DNA of 64,000 nucleotides from Voacanga thouarsii (GCA_026120185.1 JANUWF010001060.1:634001-698000); one strand, 5' to 3'. Positions 34,725-46,947 are shown, counted from the first letter of the stretch. The notes: generated by a model not told the origin, from the sequence alone. Program-made: numbers and translations.

Positions 34725-35270
34725 CCACTTGCACCCAATGGGTTTTATCTCTTCAGGTGAAGCTACAAAATCCTAAACCTGATTGAGGTACATAGACTCA
34801 ATCTCAGTTTTCATTACTTCATGCCACAGATTAGCATCGGCATCAGCAATAGCCTCCTCGTATCTAGTGGGGTCTTGTTCCTGATGGTTGGAGACCAGCT
34901 CAAAGGCTTCTCCTGTCCATCTATCCGGAACCCTAGACACTCTCCCACTACGACGAGGCTCCATTTGCACAGGCACTTGAGGCTGTGCCTCTTCTCCAGA
35001 ATCGGGTCAGAAGAAGTTGATTCCGTAGATAACTTCTCCTCAAGTTCCAACCTCGTAGAACCTTTAGTGGAAGTACTTTGATCATCTTCCAAGTATTTGG
35101 TATTGGTACTGACTAGCACCTTCTGCTCCTTAGGATGATAAAAGTAACCTCCTTTTGTCCCTTTTGGATAGCCAACAAAATAGCATAATTCTGATCTTGG
35201 TTCCAACTTGTCTCCCTTGACCAGTACATTAGCTGGACATCCCCAAATCCTGAGATGATTCAGACTTGGC
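34725..35270 (-). pseudogene. Angela-type integrase C-terminus and connection
   Basis: After the solo LTR the minus strand resumes with KPSLNHLRIWGCP-like text (about 35265-35235), then MEPRSELCYFVGYPKGTKGG followed by YFYHPKEQKVLVSTNT. A one-base shift near 35000 leads to EPRRSGRVSRVPDRW and HEVMKTEIESMYLNQV, then TAG where Trp is usual, then DFVASPEE into RT. Confidence 0.85.
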
Positions 35271-35275
35271 TTACG

Positions 35276-36720
35276 TGTTGGAGATATACCATAGAGTCAA
35301 TTTGTACTTATACAATTGTCATTATGTTTTATATAATAATATGAGGCTTTCCTTTCCATGAATAGTGAGTTTTGTTTTGTTGGTCATCAAGTACGTGACT
35401 TGATAGTAAAACCCTACAATGAATACAATGACTATTCTAAAACTGTCCCTGATCGATTATTATTATTGGAATAATAATAAATTAAGATTAGTATGTTTGT
35501 GACTTGATGGCTATGTTTTATTGGCCATGAATATTTGTGATATCGAGTCAAGACATAAATAAATGTTAGAGAACATTGTATTGGACATGACCCACTGTGA
35601 GAGTACTTCATGGAATATGTCATAAGTACTTTCTAGCTATAATAATATTGAAAGTCCTTCGACCTAAATTCATCATAGTTTCCTACTTGATAAATTCTAT
35701 ATTTTAACATTATCTAAAGTTGTCTTTAACCAGATAATAAATTAGACTACTGTTGGATATGGAATAAATCAAGGAGAGGAATATGATTGATTGTGAAGGA
35801 ATTTGTCCCTCTCAGTTATGGGAGAGATATCCATGGGCCCCTTGATAAGTTAGACTGTTAAAAATGCATGGCCGTGCTCAAATATATCAATCTAAGATAT
35901 TGATATCATTTGTTTGAACAGTCTACTATGAAATCAAGAAATAATTGATTAAGCTTAATAAGGATGACATGCTCCATGCCTTATGCTTAATATGGATATC
36001 GTGTGACAAAAGGACTAAATATAAAATTATGGTTTGGTTCAAAGAGATCACCGATCTTCATTTAACCTGGATAGTTATAATGTTTTGCTAGAAACCGCTT
36101 ATAACTTGTAGGCCATTTAAATATGATTTAGGCACACTGCCAGTGTTAAATGAACCTATAGGGTCACACAATAAGCGAACTTGTTAGGTTATTTTTCTGG
36201 TGACCAGGTTCGATGAATCTGGATGATATCCAGATTATAAGAATCTGACTCGGTAAATTAATTAGTTAAATTACCGAGATAATGGCAGAATCTTATCATA
36301 TCAGTTTTAATTTAATTTGAATTTAAATGAGAATATGATAAGATATTATTAGGGTTGGACTCTAAGAGGTTCGAGGGTTTTTAAGAAAACCCTAGCCATC
36401 TTTTTAATAGTCTAATTTTTCGGTTGAGAACATTCGTGCCATTCTCTAACAGAAAGAAAAAAAACCTCTCAAACCCTAGGCGCTAGCACTCCCCGGGTAT
36501 CGAGTGAGTTCGCGGTGTGTATCCGATAGAGGACGTTCGCATACTGCAGCGTCTGGTGATTGTTCGGGTTGAACGTACAACAGCACAACCAGAATCGAAG
36601 GATTTTGATTACAGCAACCAGAGGTAATTCTTAAAGCTTAGATCTTCTTAATCATTTACTTGGGTACTCGGGAGGGATTCGTGGATGTTTTCCGCGTTTA
36701 GGAGTCCACGAATCCTAACA
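35276..36720 (+). mobile_element. solo LTR (copia type) inside the Angela-type integrase
   Basis: A 1445-bp unit from TGTTGGAGATATACC to GAATCCTAACA, with a perfect target duplication ttacg (35271-35275 and 36721-36725). Taking it out rejoins the integrase text WTGR and KPSLNHLRIWGCP in frame. It contains no gag or pol and no second copy of its ends, so it is a solo LTR. Orientation is inferred from the TTTTCCGCG segment near its right end, which resembles the R/U5 region of the Angela LTR at 9870. Confidence 0.88.
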
Positions 36721-36725
36721 TTACG

Positions 36726-37547
36726 CCCAGTCCACATCTCATAGGGAGTCCTAGGTACTGACTTGGAAGGTACCAAGTTTAGAATATATGTCGTTGTCTC
36801 CAAGGCATATCCCCAAAAGGACACTGGAAGAGTAGCATGAGACATCATGCTTCGGATCATTTCCATCAATGTCCTGTTCCTTCTCTTAGCTACTCCGTTC
36901 TGCTGGGGTGTTCCCGGTGCAGAGAGTTGGGATACTATCTCATGATGTACCATGTAGTCCTTGAATTCACCTATGAGGTACTCTCCACCACGATCCGATC
37001 GTAGGGTTTTGATTAATTTACCTGTCCAACGCTCCACTTCAACCTTAAACTCCTTGAACTTGTCAAAAGAGTCAGACTTGCGTCTCATCAAGTAAATGTA
37101 ACCATACCTCGTACAATCATCCATGAAAGTGATGAAGTACTCAAAACCTCCTCTAGCTGGTGTAGACAACGGACTACACACATCAGTGTGAACAAGACTC
37201 AACACCTCCTTAGCTCTATCCGCCTTTGGTGTAAATGACCTTTTGGTCATCTTTCCCACCAGGCAGGATTCACACTGAGGCCAACTTTCCAATCTCAGTA
37301 AGCCTAAAAGACCATCATGGATTAGCCTCTGAATCCTAGTTGAGTTGATATGACCCAACCTTAGATGCCAAAAGTATGAATCATTGATATTGGTCTTTCT
37401 CTTCTTAGTTAAAGGTTCAAATTGAGCGTTATTTGATTGGTTGTTAATAGGGTTTAAAAAGAACAGATTTCCCTACATGTGCCCAGTACATAAAATTTCT
37501 CCATCTCTATTAATAGAAATATCAGAATGGAAAGATACAGAATATCC
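36726..37547 (-). pseudogene. Angela-type GAG-pre-integrase and integrase core
   Basis: From 37547 down: GYSVSFHSDISINRDGEILC, one stop, [18 protein letters not shown] (about 37390-37335) and [14 protein letters not shown] form the zinc-binding part. The core has [13 protein letters not shown] (first Asp), [32 protein letters not shown] (second Asp) and [19 protein letters not shown]. In that last motif the catalytic Glu (usually NGVAERRNRT) is Lys. The reading stops at the solo LTR after YEMWTGR. Confidence 0.9.
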
Positions 37548-38645
37548 TTAATTAATAAGTTTTGCAACTAAAATCAAATTCTGACGAAAACCAGGTACAT
37601 ATAAAATATCTTTTAAAACCACTATCTTATTACAATAAAAAATAAGATCCAGCTCTCCCACTGCAAGGGCCCAGACTTGTGCTCCATTACCCACTTGAAA
37701 CCCATGTTCGCCCTTCTTGAGTCTTCTTATCTTTCTAAACCCATGCAAGGAGTTACAGATATGATTAGTAGCTCTTGAATCAACAATCCAAGTAGAAGTT
37801 GATCCTACCATTGATATGGACTCTAGATAGAAAACATTACCTGTGTGGTTTTTCTTAGTTTGAAAATCTAGACACTCCTTTTTCCAGTGTCCCTTCTTCC
37901 CACATTTGAAGCACTTGCCCTTTGGTTTGTCCTTAGGCTGGTTCTTGGGCTGGGCTGCTGCATTCCTCTTCTTTCTCTTGAACTTTCTGGGTTTAGGCCC
38001 AGTTCTTGAGGAAGAAGCCTTAGTAATCATGGCCTTTGACTGCGGCTTCATGACCTTCTCCGCCATCTGGAGCTCCTTCATCAATTCAGTTAAACTCATG
38101 TTCAACTTGTTCATGTTATAGTTTAACTTGAACTGAGTGAATGAGCCCGGTAGAGATTCGAGAACCATGTCCACTTGGCTCTCGGGGTCAATGACAGCCC
38201 CTAAGATTTTCGCCTCCTCGAAAGCAGCAATCATCTTGATCATATGCTCTCGGACTAATGCTCCCTCAGCCATCTTAGTATTAACAATAGTTCGAAGAGC
38301 CTCTTGCCTTGCGGGCCGGCTCTTGTCCGTGAACATAGTAGCCAATGATTGACTGATATCATATGCAGAAGCCATGTGCTCGTGTTTTGACTGGAGCACA
38401 TTAGACATGGAGGCTAACATATAGCAACGTGCCATTTCGTCAGCCTTCTTCCTCGCCTTCTCAGCCTCTCGCTCTTCGGCGGTGGAACCTTCCCCGATAA
38501 CATGGCAGGTCTCGTAAAGGACATACTTATACTCCTCCGCTGTGAATATTATGTCCAGGTTCCTTTTCCAGTCCACATAGTTTGGACCCGTTAATTTATT
38601 CTCCTTGAGAATAACGGCCAATGGACTAAAAGAACCTCCCACCAT
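37548..38645 (-). pseudogene. Angela-type gag and protease
   Basis: One 365-codon frame. It starts MVGGSFSPLAVILKENKLTG and runs through a UBN2-type gag body (YMLASMSNVLQSKHEHM, MAEGALVREHMIKMI, LNYNMNKLNMSLTELMKEL). A basic tract precedes a complete zinc knuckle CFKCGKKGHWKKEC (about 37910-37870). The protease motif reads WIVDSRATNHIC (about 37795-37760): the Gly of the usual DSG triad is Arg, so the enzyme should be dead. The frame ends with a stop at 37548 just before the GAG-pre-integrase region. Gag may still be translatable; the rest is not. Confidence 0.92.
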
Positions 38646-40432
38646 TTCTGAAAATCAAAAAATAAAAGAAAGAATTAAGTTTGTGAAAACAAAATAAAAT
38701 TTGTGCATTGAAAATAATTTGGCTCTTAGGAAAACTAACATAGCTTCTTAGGAAGATTAACAGTTTCCTAAGCTAAGTGTATTAACCACCATAAATTAAT
38801 TTCCCTTCTAGGTAATGATCTAGAGGATAACTCCATCGTGGGATGGCCGTTTCCTCTCATTTCCTATGGACATACCTCAAACCATAACCTCCAACGTAGG
38901 CTGGCCGATCATAGTACGTGCCCCGAGTTATTAATTACATCCTTCCATTAGATCTAGATCCTTGTGGTATCCCCATCCTATACGGGAGGGTACCCACGAT
39001 CTCTAATGAGGACCGTGATGGAAGCCGTGGGGCCGTTGGAACCCCTCTCCCACTTAGTCTTTTAAAATAAAGGTTTTCTAGAAAAATATCCTTTTGAAAT
39101 TTCCATTAAGTTTTTCTTAACTCAAAAATAAAATATCCAAGTTCATTAAAATCTCTATGTCAAGGCTTATATCCTTTGAGAGATTTTCTCCATGGACTAA
39201 TTTTATTTAAGTTAAAACTTAATGATTTCAAAAAATTTCCAATTAAAACTTTCTAGAGACTTTGGTCTCAAGTTTATTTGACAAAATCATTTTTCTAGTC
39301 CAAAATAAAACAAAATGGCTCTCCATTTTAATTTACAAAAATATCTAAATCCAATATATTTTCTATGTCAAGGATTAAATCCTTTGAGAAAATATTCAAG
39401 GATTAATTTTTGTACAAATTAAAATAACTATTTAAATTTTGAAGAAAAATATTTTTCTTATCAAAAGTGTTCCCGAAGACTTTGGTCTTTGAGAAAAAGC
39501 ATACATAGGTACATAAAAAAAATAGCATGCCAGAAAACGGTAAACGTTTTCATGCTTTTCTATTTTTTAAACTTAAGTGCCCAAATAATAGAATTAAACA
39601 CATTAATTAATTAATTAATGATCTTGTTTAATCCTAAAATCCCTTACTAATATTTTTCATGCAAATATATTCCAAGAATATAAATATTGCAAAAATATTA
39701 ACTTCACCTGGTATGGGACCCAAAACGAAAAAGAGAAAAAAAAATTGCAAAAAATAGCTATCGGTACACGTGCACCCGATGCACCGGATCCGGGCCCATT
39801 TGGCCTGCGGTCCACGGGGCACCCGGTGCACTAGCCGCACCAGAACTTTAGCATCCAACCCGCGCAATAGCCGCCCACTGACCCGCGCCCACGACCCGAT
39901 GCCTCTCTTACTGCATGGCCCGCGAGTTGGCCCGACAACCCGCGCGCGAACCAGGCAATTGAATTGCATTTCAATTGCAATTCTGCAATTGAAACGGCTT
40001 GGAATTAAAAGAAATCGGCTCGGCTTAGGCGGCTCAAGGGCAGCGGCTCGTGACACATAACAGTGGCGGCTCGGCTTGGAGGCTTGGCTCAGCTCGGAGG
40101 CTTAGGAACAGTGCTTCTTCTTCCCCGAGACGAGTTTCTCTATTCTATCTGCGGATTTTCCATTTTTTTCACTTCCTTTTGCTTCCTTGGACATTTTTCA
40201 TATCAAAATCTCATCCAAAACAAAACTACAACCGCCTATACCTATTTAAATTGGGTTTACACAATTAAAACATCAAAGCCAAAAAAAAATTTACAGAGGC
40301 CTATGCTTCAATTGTGAAGCTCACAGAGATGCTATCCCATACCAAAACAGCGAAGGATCACAGTTAATCACACATAACTGTCCGATTTTATTAACTAGCA
40401 TACAAGCTTCCTATATGTGCAAATATCTTCAT
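38646..40432 (-). other. untranslated leader of the Angela-type element, with a GC-rich island
   Basis: No coding sequence supported. Most of it is AT-rich, but about 39765-40130 is strongly GC-rich with many CpG sites (for example GCACCGGATCCGGGCCC, ACCCGCGCGCGAACC). ORFs that cross this island on both strands (39634-40060) show no motif. Confidence 0.7.
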
Positions 40433-40445
40433 GGCTCTGATACCA
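40433..40445 (-). other. primer binding site (initiator Met tRNA)
   Basis: On the minus strand TGGTATCAGAGCC lies two bases after the 5' LTR end and matches the plant copia consensus fully. Confidence 0.93.
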
Positions 40446-40447
40446 AT

Positions 40448-42203
40448 TGAAGATAAAATTGCAAGCGAAACATAGCCAAAAAGACAGCCAAGGAACAACA
40501 AAAAACGCAGCACTCTTGCATGAAGAAGAAAAAGGGAAAAAATATATATTTTCTCATTACCTCTTCTTCTTGTTCTCAAAATTGGCTGAATTGGAATATG
40601 CCGAATTGGGGTAGGCACGCTTGTGAAAACTTCTGGTGCAATTCCTGCAAGCCTTCTACTTCGTCTTTGCATGTAGATGAACGCCTAGCTTTCGATCTTC
40701 CAGTATATGGCCTGCCTAATATCGTTTTGGTGAAACAACCTAGGGGCCAAAGAATATTTTCTGGAGAGGGAGAGGAAAAAACGTCTGGTATTTTTCCACA
40801 GAGAGGGAGCACTAGAAAAACAACATTATTTACTTTTCTCCTACTTAACCTAAATAAAACCCTAGGTTAAATTGGATTGAGCCATTGGACTCTTAGTTTA
40901 GCCTTTTTGGGCTTAATTAATTATTCTAACTAAAACCAAATAAATGGCTCAATTAATAAATAATTAATTTTCCAGCCCAAATAAACCAGTCCAATTAATT
41001 AAGCCTATACTAGTTTAGTCCCAGGTTAATCTTTAATTATTCAAACTGGGCCAAAGCCCTGAAAAATTAATTAACCCACCAAACTAATTTAATTAATTCT
41101 CTCTCTCCGTGGACTTTTATTTTATTCTAGCCCAATAATTAAATCAGGCTACTTAAATAAAATAAATTCCATTTAATTTAAGATCAATTCTTTAGCCCGT
41201 ATTTAATTAGGACTCACGGTCTATATCGGGGACCAAAAGACACACCGCCTTGGCTACTAAAATGACCAAAATACCCTTGCCATAAAAATAGCTGTATTTT
41301 GCATTTTAAATATTTCCTAATATCACCATAAGGAAATATTGACCCCAAGGACAATGATGCGCTAGCAAAGTCTCCAATCTACAGGTGAAATGACTAAAAT
41401 ACCCCTCTACACATCGTCGTACATTTAGAGAGGAAGAAGTGTACTAACACCCCTCTAAATGACATCTACCATCCTTAGGCTTCTAGTCCAATGATCCACG
41501 ACTTCCTGGAGTGTTTTCGCTTTCCAAGGGAGCTACCCTAAAGTAAACATCCGAGTCATGTTTCCCAGGGCCCTGGACATTTTAGACTATTTGAACAACC
41601 ATAAAGGGCGATATAGTGCAGAAACTATCTTGTACAAGTCTGTCTTAACTAACTAGTCACACATACTCAACATGCAAGTATATTGGCCCAACGATAGAAC
41701 CTCAACTATAGCAAATCAAAGTATATGCTTCCAGCTTCGCCAGACCACCAACTCATACTCAAGTCGTAGAGTACTAGTCCATGTTGTAGCAGTAGTAATC
41801 TAGATTTCTATCATATAGTACTTTTAGAAACCACTACTACAGGTCCTGTCCTACGTATTCGAAATACGCTTATGTCATGAAGTGAGTGGACTACTCACTG
41901 GCTAAAGGTAAGCCATTCCCTATTTGAAATTCAGAACATAATAACCTAAACATGATGAGATTCACAGTCTCATCAATAGGTTAAGAACAAAAGTTTATGT
42001 GTTAAATAACCCGTGATCCATACCTTACTGTGAAAGACCACCATTCACATGGACCACTTATTTAAACACAATGGGTCTGTTCCAAACGAAAATTGTGCAC
42101 AAACAAAAAGTAAATTCACAAAAAATTTCTGAAAATAAATTCTTTTATTAAAATATTCGATTTTACATCAGAAACCTAGTCTAAGAGGGCATACAATCCA
42201 ACA
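40448..42203 (-). repeat. 5' LTR of the minus-strand Angela-type element
   Basis: A 1756-bp repeat, partner of 31523-33277. On the minus strand it starts TGTTGGATTGTATGCCC and ends TTTTATCTTCA. Confidence 0.93.
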
Positions 42204-42208
42204 ACTGT

Positions 42209-42485
42209 CACTCTCCAAGTTGAAGAACATATTACTGAACAAATTGAGCAAGAGGTGTAAAAGGAAAAGAAAAAGGAGAAAGGAATAGAGGAAGAAGGAG
42301 AAAGTCAGAAAGAAAGAGGAAATGAGGCTAGAGTTCTCACCATTACTGCACCTATAGCTACTAAGGAAGCCCCCAAGCCAGCCCCAACTGGAAGCTTCTT
42401 TGGAAAATGCCAGAAGCATGTAGTAGTCAAACGCAAATCCAGCAAGTTGACTGGGAAAACAAAGAGCTCTGGTGCTCCTATTTAG
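42209..42485 (+). pseudogene. SIRE-type ORF3, C-terminal part
   Basis: This resumes the ORF interrupted at 31517. It encodes VEEHITEQIEQEV (stop), an acidic/basic stretch, then TITAPIATKEAPKPAPTGS and FFGKCQKHVVVKRKSSKLTG, and a stop at 42483. The last segment matches GHRQKHVVINRKSSR in the other SIRE copy, which confirms the frame and the C-terminus. Confidence 0.75.
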
Positions 42486-43986
42486 CCTGAAACAGTATAA
42501 ATTCAAAGAAACATGGCTATCACCAGGAAAAATCATAATGTTAAGACAATGAAAAAGATCGGTTGATAGTCCCATAAGACTTGTTGGCTGATAGATATCT
42601 GATGACAATCCCATATTCTCCTGATAATATTTTACCTAAACATTTTAATTTTTTTTGCTATTCTTAGTATGCTCTTAACTACTTTTATCTCTATATTATC
42701 TACTGCAAGGACAGATTACCTACTATCTATTACTATTATCTTTCTATATTATCTACTGCTACTATCTCTGTATATTATCTCACTGGACTGGCCTCACTCT
42801 ATCCTATTATCTCTTTGTACTTTATCCTTATTTCTTTTTACTGATGATAAAGGGGGAGAAAAATATTGTTGAGGATTGTGAATTGAGGACTATAACTTGA
42901 TGTGATTATGGAGACTGTACTGTGATTTGTGGAGTGAGGAAATTGTGATGTGGCTATGGAGACTATAAATTTCTTGAAGCGCTTGTGATTCTGTGACTTT
43001 TATAACATTTTGTGTGTATCTCTTTCACTAGTTTTTACCCTTATAAATATGGATTGTGAATTTGGAATGTGATTTGTGATTTAGTCCTGTCGAGTGTGAC
43101 TATGATTATAGTTGTGATGACTATTATGCCCTAAATAAAGAAGAAATTATTCTATGAATTGATTTAAGAATAGCATAGTTGTTGTTTGAATTGTGTGATG
43201 AGAAAATTATATGGATGACCGTGCTGATGAGTTTATGCTGATAGATTATGATAGGACTGTTTTAAATTTCTTTCTTTTTGCTGAATCTAGAAACTTGTTA
43301 TGAAAGTTTGGGATGTCTGTCTAAGTGAATGACAATTTAATATGACTGTTGTTTTTTATAAAACTTTGGTTTGATTACCATCTGAAGTTTTTTTTTTTAT
43401 CTTAATATTGACCCCGCATAGACACAAGAGGAGTTTTGGATCCTTGTAAATGTTTTGGAGTCCAAAAGCCCTATCCAAAAAGTCTTTTACAAAGGATTCA
43501 CATGTCCCTGTTTTTGTTTTTACCCTGTTTGGATGCACCTATTGGAAGTCCAAAATCTCACATCCTAGTTTGGTTTTTTTTAAAAGCACTTTGATATTAG
43601 CATAACTTTATCTACTTTTCATATATGCACATACATATGGGGAGTATTACTTTTTATGATCTATATTCTACACCTCTTCATGTACATAATTATATATTTT
43701 TTTTTTGTGACCATTATTTGGCTATTTCCTTGAGAGATAGTCCTCTATATGGAAGGAAGAATGATAATGAGATTGGTAGGGCTATAGGCTCATTGAGCCT
43801 TGTTTATGAGACTATACTTAAATTTTCTTATCTTAAACTCATAAGCACTCCTTGAGTCCTATGATGAGAGAACGTATTTCAGCTAAATATATTCTTACTT
43901 CTCTCGATCTAACATGCTCGTACAGTCTATATAATTTTTCTTATTACAATCCCATTAAGTTTGTCATCACTAAAAAATGGGGAGAT
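42486..43986 (+). other. SIRE-type 3' untranslated region and polypurine tract
   Basis: AT-rich with no coding. It contains AAAGGGGGAGAAAAA (42849-42863) and ends in the purine tract AAAAAATGGGGAGAT (43972-43986), directly before the 3' LTR. Confidence 0.75.
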
Positions 43987-45283
43987 TGTTAGCTCTAAGG
44001 GTATTCTCCTGTGTTTTGATTTATGACAAACATTGATGTGGACTAACATGTGTAATCTATATGTGATAGGATTTTTGGATATAACATGTTTAAATTCTTC
44101 AAAGGCGTGCAAATAGGACTGCGAAGCAGCTTTTAAGCAATAGAGTCTAAGAATAGTTGATCAAGTGCAAATACAACTTAAGAGATTGCGTATCATGAAG
44201 GCCTTGTAAAGAATTATAGACAAGGAATTGTGATTAAGGTATTATTCATAAATTCCTATATTTCTTTACCTTATATTCAATTTGTTTTACCTTGAATCAC
44301 TTATAAATAATTTTAAAAAGAAGGTATTTCTAAATCTAGATTTTATAAATTCTTGGTTGAGTAGTTTTGGATAAACCTCTGAATCCAAAACACCCATCCA
44401 ATGATCTGTAGCATTTATCAAAATATACCTATTTGACTCACCTTTTGGACACACATCCTTCCATTCTGTAAATCCAAAACCCTGAAACTACTCGTTACTA
44501 GCCATTGGGACATAGTTCCAACTCTTATAAAAGTTTCAAAAACTCAATTTTCAAGTAGATTTTTGTTCTAACTCATTCAGAATACAAAAATCTCCCTTTT
44601 TATTTGTGCTTCAAAGTAAGATTAAATTATTCCAAAGGTAAAAAAGTATTTGTGCTTAGTAGCTTAGATCTGCTCAATCTGTGAGTCATTTTCTGTCTTA
44701 GCTTTCTGATCTTTTGTATATCAAGGTTTGGAGAATAAAACCTAGCTGGGGTGATCCTTGATTGGTTGATGTTTAGAGGTTGGGAGTAAAACCAAGTGTG
44801 GTGATCCTCTTATGTAATATTAGTATTACCTACCACCATTTAGTTGGGAAAACAGCTTTTAGTAGATGTTTTTGAAATCCTTAAGTAAATGCTTAAAGTA
44901 GTGGATGTAGATCATTTAAGGATCGAACCACTATAAATCTTTGGGTCTCTCTCTCGTGTGCACTTTTCTTAGCATTTATAAATGTTTTCAAATTGTTCTT
45001 TTAAAGTTGAAAGTTATTACGTTCAAACCAACAATTAGTGATTATTTTTAAAGTCTTTTGTGAAACAATTGAAAGTTTTGTCAACTTAAGTTCTCTAAGG
45101 CCTTTATTCTTGTGATTTACATGTAACTTTAAAGCTTTGCTTTCTTGCACTTTCTAAATTCAATAGAGACCTGTTTTTTCGACACTCAAAACACTCTCGG
45201 TTCTTATAAAAAGCATTCAAAGAATTTTGAAAAACTATTTTTGTTTGCCATAAGCCTTTTTCACCCCTCTCTATGATTTATCA
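43987..45283 (+). repeat. 3' LTR of the plus-strand SIRE-type element
   Basis: Starts TGTTAGCTCTAAGGGTATTC and ends TATGATTTATCA, followed by the target duplication attat. 1297 bp, clearly diverged from the 5' LTR, so the insertion is old. Confidence 0.92.
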
Positions 45284-45288
45284 ATTAT

Positions 45289-45960
45289 TATTAAAACGAA
45301 TCAAAGACCGACTATGAAGAGTAGCTAGAATTCTAGAATTAGCATGTCCTAATTGACGAAACTAAATGTCAAAATTATTATGAGCAGCAGTAGGACCAAC
45401 AATAGGAGACGAAGATGAGGAATTGCATATGGAATAGAGGTGCTGGCTAGTGGAGCTGGGAATTTAAGGGTCCTTTACATAAAAACCAGAATGGTTAAAT
45501 TTAACCAAACAATTATTATCAGAGATAAATTTGTGAACATAGATTAAATTCTATTTCAAAGAAAGAGAAACAGAAATATCATTTAGTGAATTTGTGAACA
45601 TAGATTAAATTTCGTTTCAAAAAGAGAGAAACAGAAATATCATTTAGTGAAAAGTTACGAGATGGAGAATAAAGCATACAAGACCTAGAATACATCATAG
45701 CAACATAGATCCATCCCTAACACTTATCTGACTAGAACCAAAATAAAGAGATATGGAATGAAGTAAATCAGGATCATTAGTCATATGGGAAGTAACACCA
45801 AAGTCCATAATCCAACTATTATCACCAAAATCCTGAGTAAAAAGGAGAAAAAGCCTGAGGAGCAGTGGTGTCAACATCCTTGGGAACAAACAAACACAAC
45901 CGAGAGACGTGACTAAATCCGCCTGATACCTAAATTGGAGCACTGGCGAGTGTGCTAGAT
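45289..45960 (-). pseudogene. copia copy A continued: protease and GAG-pre-integrase
   Basis: This resumes the reading cut at 19030. Minus strand from 45960: SALASAPI (stop) VSGGFSHVSRLCLFV, a QAFS segment, then the protease NSWIMDFGVTSHMTNDPDLL (about 45815-45755) in which the usual DSG is DFG. SLYFGSSQISVRDGSMLL follows, then DIWHVRLGHANSRILATL-like text near 45350. A 60-base segment is tandemly duplicated at 45531-45651. Confidence 0.8.
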
Positions 45961-46947
45961 TTTGTTTATAGTAATAAGTTCATTCCATAGAGATTAGAAA
46001 TTAAAACTCATTGTATTGAAGTTAATTTTAACTCGATTAGAAAGAAAACACAGAGTTCAATATCATTGTTTACAAAAAAAACTAAGATGAAGTAACTAAT
46101 ATTGACACTTTCTTGAGTGATTGTTGTAATGAGAGAATCTAATGTACTTGAGTTCACTAGATTAACTGTTATACCATCCAATCAACTTGTTATTCTAGAG
46201 CGCACTTTATCAGTTAATTAATGTCCAAAATTAACCAATGGCTTCTTTCAAGGTGTATCAGTTCTATTCCCCTAAATAACCCAACTATATTTTTATATTG
46301 AATTCAATTCAAAGGAATGCATTCAAGAACATGACATTATACTGATCACACAAACCATGTAAATATATTTCTATTTCTCATGTAATTCATGGTCTAATTA
46401 CCTATCCTAATTAACTAAGTCATAATTTGAATTTTTCTAGTTATTGTGAATCAATATAAATAGTGATCAGGCATTCAAATGCTTTAAGTATAATAATTAG
46501 ACAAAGACTTAGTAACACCCTTCAAACAACAGAATCAAGAGATAATATAACAATTAGTACCAGTAACATCATAGCCTTAGAATGAAAATTTAACACATAA
46601 TGTAGGAAAATTTCAAGCACACACTAAAAGAGAAAAAAAATAAGAAAACATCATTGTGTTCTAATACAGTCTCCAACTTTAGTTCACGGATTGCCTCCAA
46701 TATGCTCTAACAATAACAACTCCTTTAAAAAATATAGAAATGTGCAAGAAAAGTCAAATCCTAATTCTACTCGAAACAAACATCCAAATCATTCCAAGAA
46801 AGATGTCTCCTTCTCTGGCTGTCGGTCAACCCCCAAAAATTTAAGACTCCCTTCTCACTCTCCATCATCTTCATTTTATGACTATCTCTTTTTCAACCTC
46901 GAGTTGGACAAGGGTTGGCTGCCCCAGATTTGACCCCATGCTGGAAC
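45961..46947. other. unclassified AT-rich sequence between two copia copies
   Basis: No coding motif. It separates copy A (gag/protease end) from copy B (RT end) of the same copia family. Its style is that of an LTR or untranslated retroelement region, but I find no repeat partner or clear ends. Confidence 0.3.

Larger units (their letters stand above)
31523..42203 (-). mobile_element. full-length Angela-type Ty1/copia retrotransposon, minus strand
   Basis: LTRs at 31523-33277 and 40448-42203 differ by only a few percent by eye, with a perfect target duplication actgt (31518-31522 and 42204-42208). On the minus strand the order is 5' LTR, primer site (40445-40433), leader, gag, protease, integrase, RT, RNase H, purine tract, 3' LTR. 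A solo LTR (35276-36720) splits the integrase. Stops are few compared with the other elements here, so it is the youngest full copy in the window, but changed catalytic residues and stops make it inactive. Confidence 0.94.
19031..45283 (+). mobile_element. SIRE-type Ty1/copia retrotransposon with nested insertions
   Basis: LTRs lie at 19031-20368 and 43987-45283, flanked by a perfect 5-base target duplication attat (19026-19030 and 45284-45288). Inside are a primer site, gag, protease, integrase, RT, RNase H, a third ORF (ORF3) and a purine tract. Removing the solo LTR at 21700-25995 and the Angela-type element at 31523-42203 with their duplications leaves about 11.3 kb, a normal size for SIRE elements, which typically carry an extra ORF after pol. 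The target was the minus-strand copia pol copy A. All ORFs are decayed. Confidence 0.92.

Noticed and set aside
39634..40060. Overlapping ORFs of 140 and 96 codons on both strands
   Set aside because: They result from the GC-rich island in the Angela leader, which has few stops; no motif supports either.
40520..40870. 116-codon ORF repeated near 31592-31890
   Set aside because: Both copies lie in the paired Angela LTRs; the repetition reflects the LTR pair and not a gene family.
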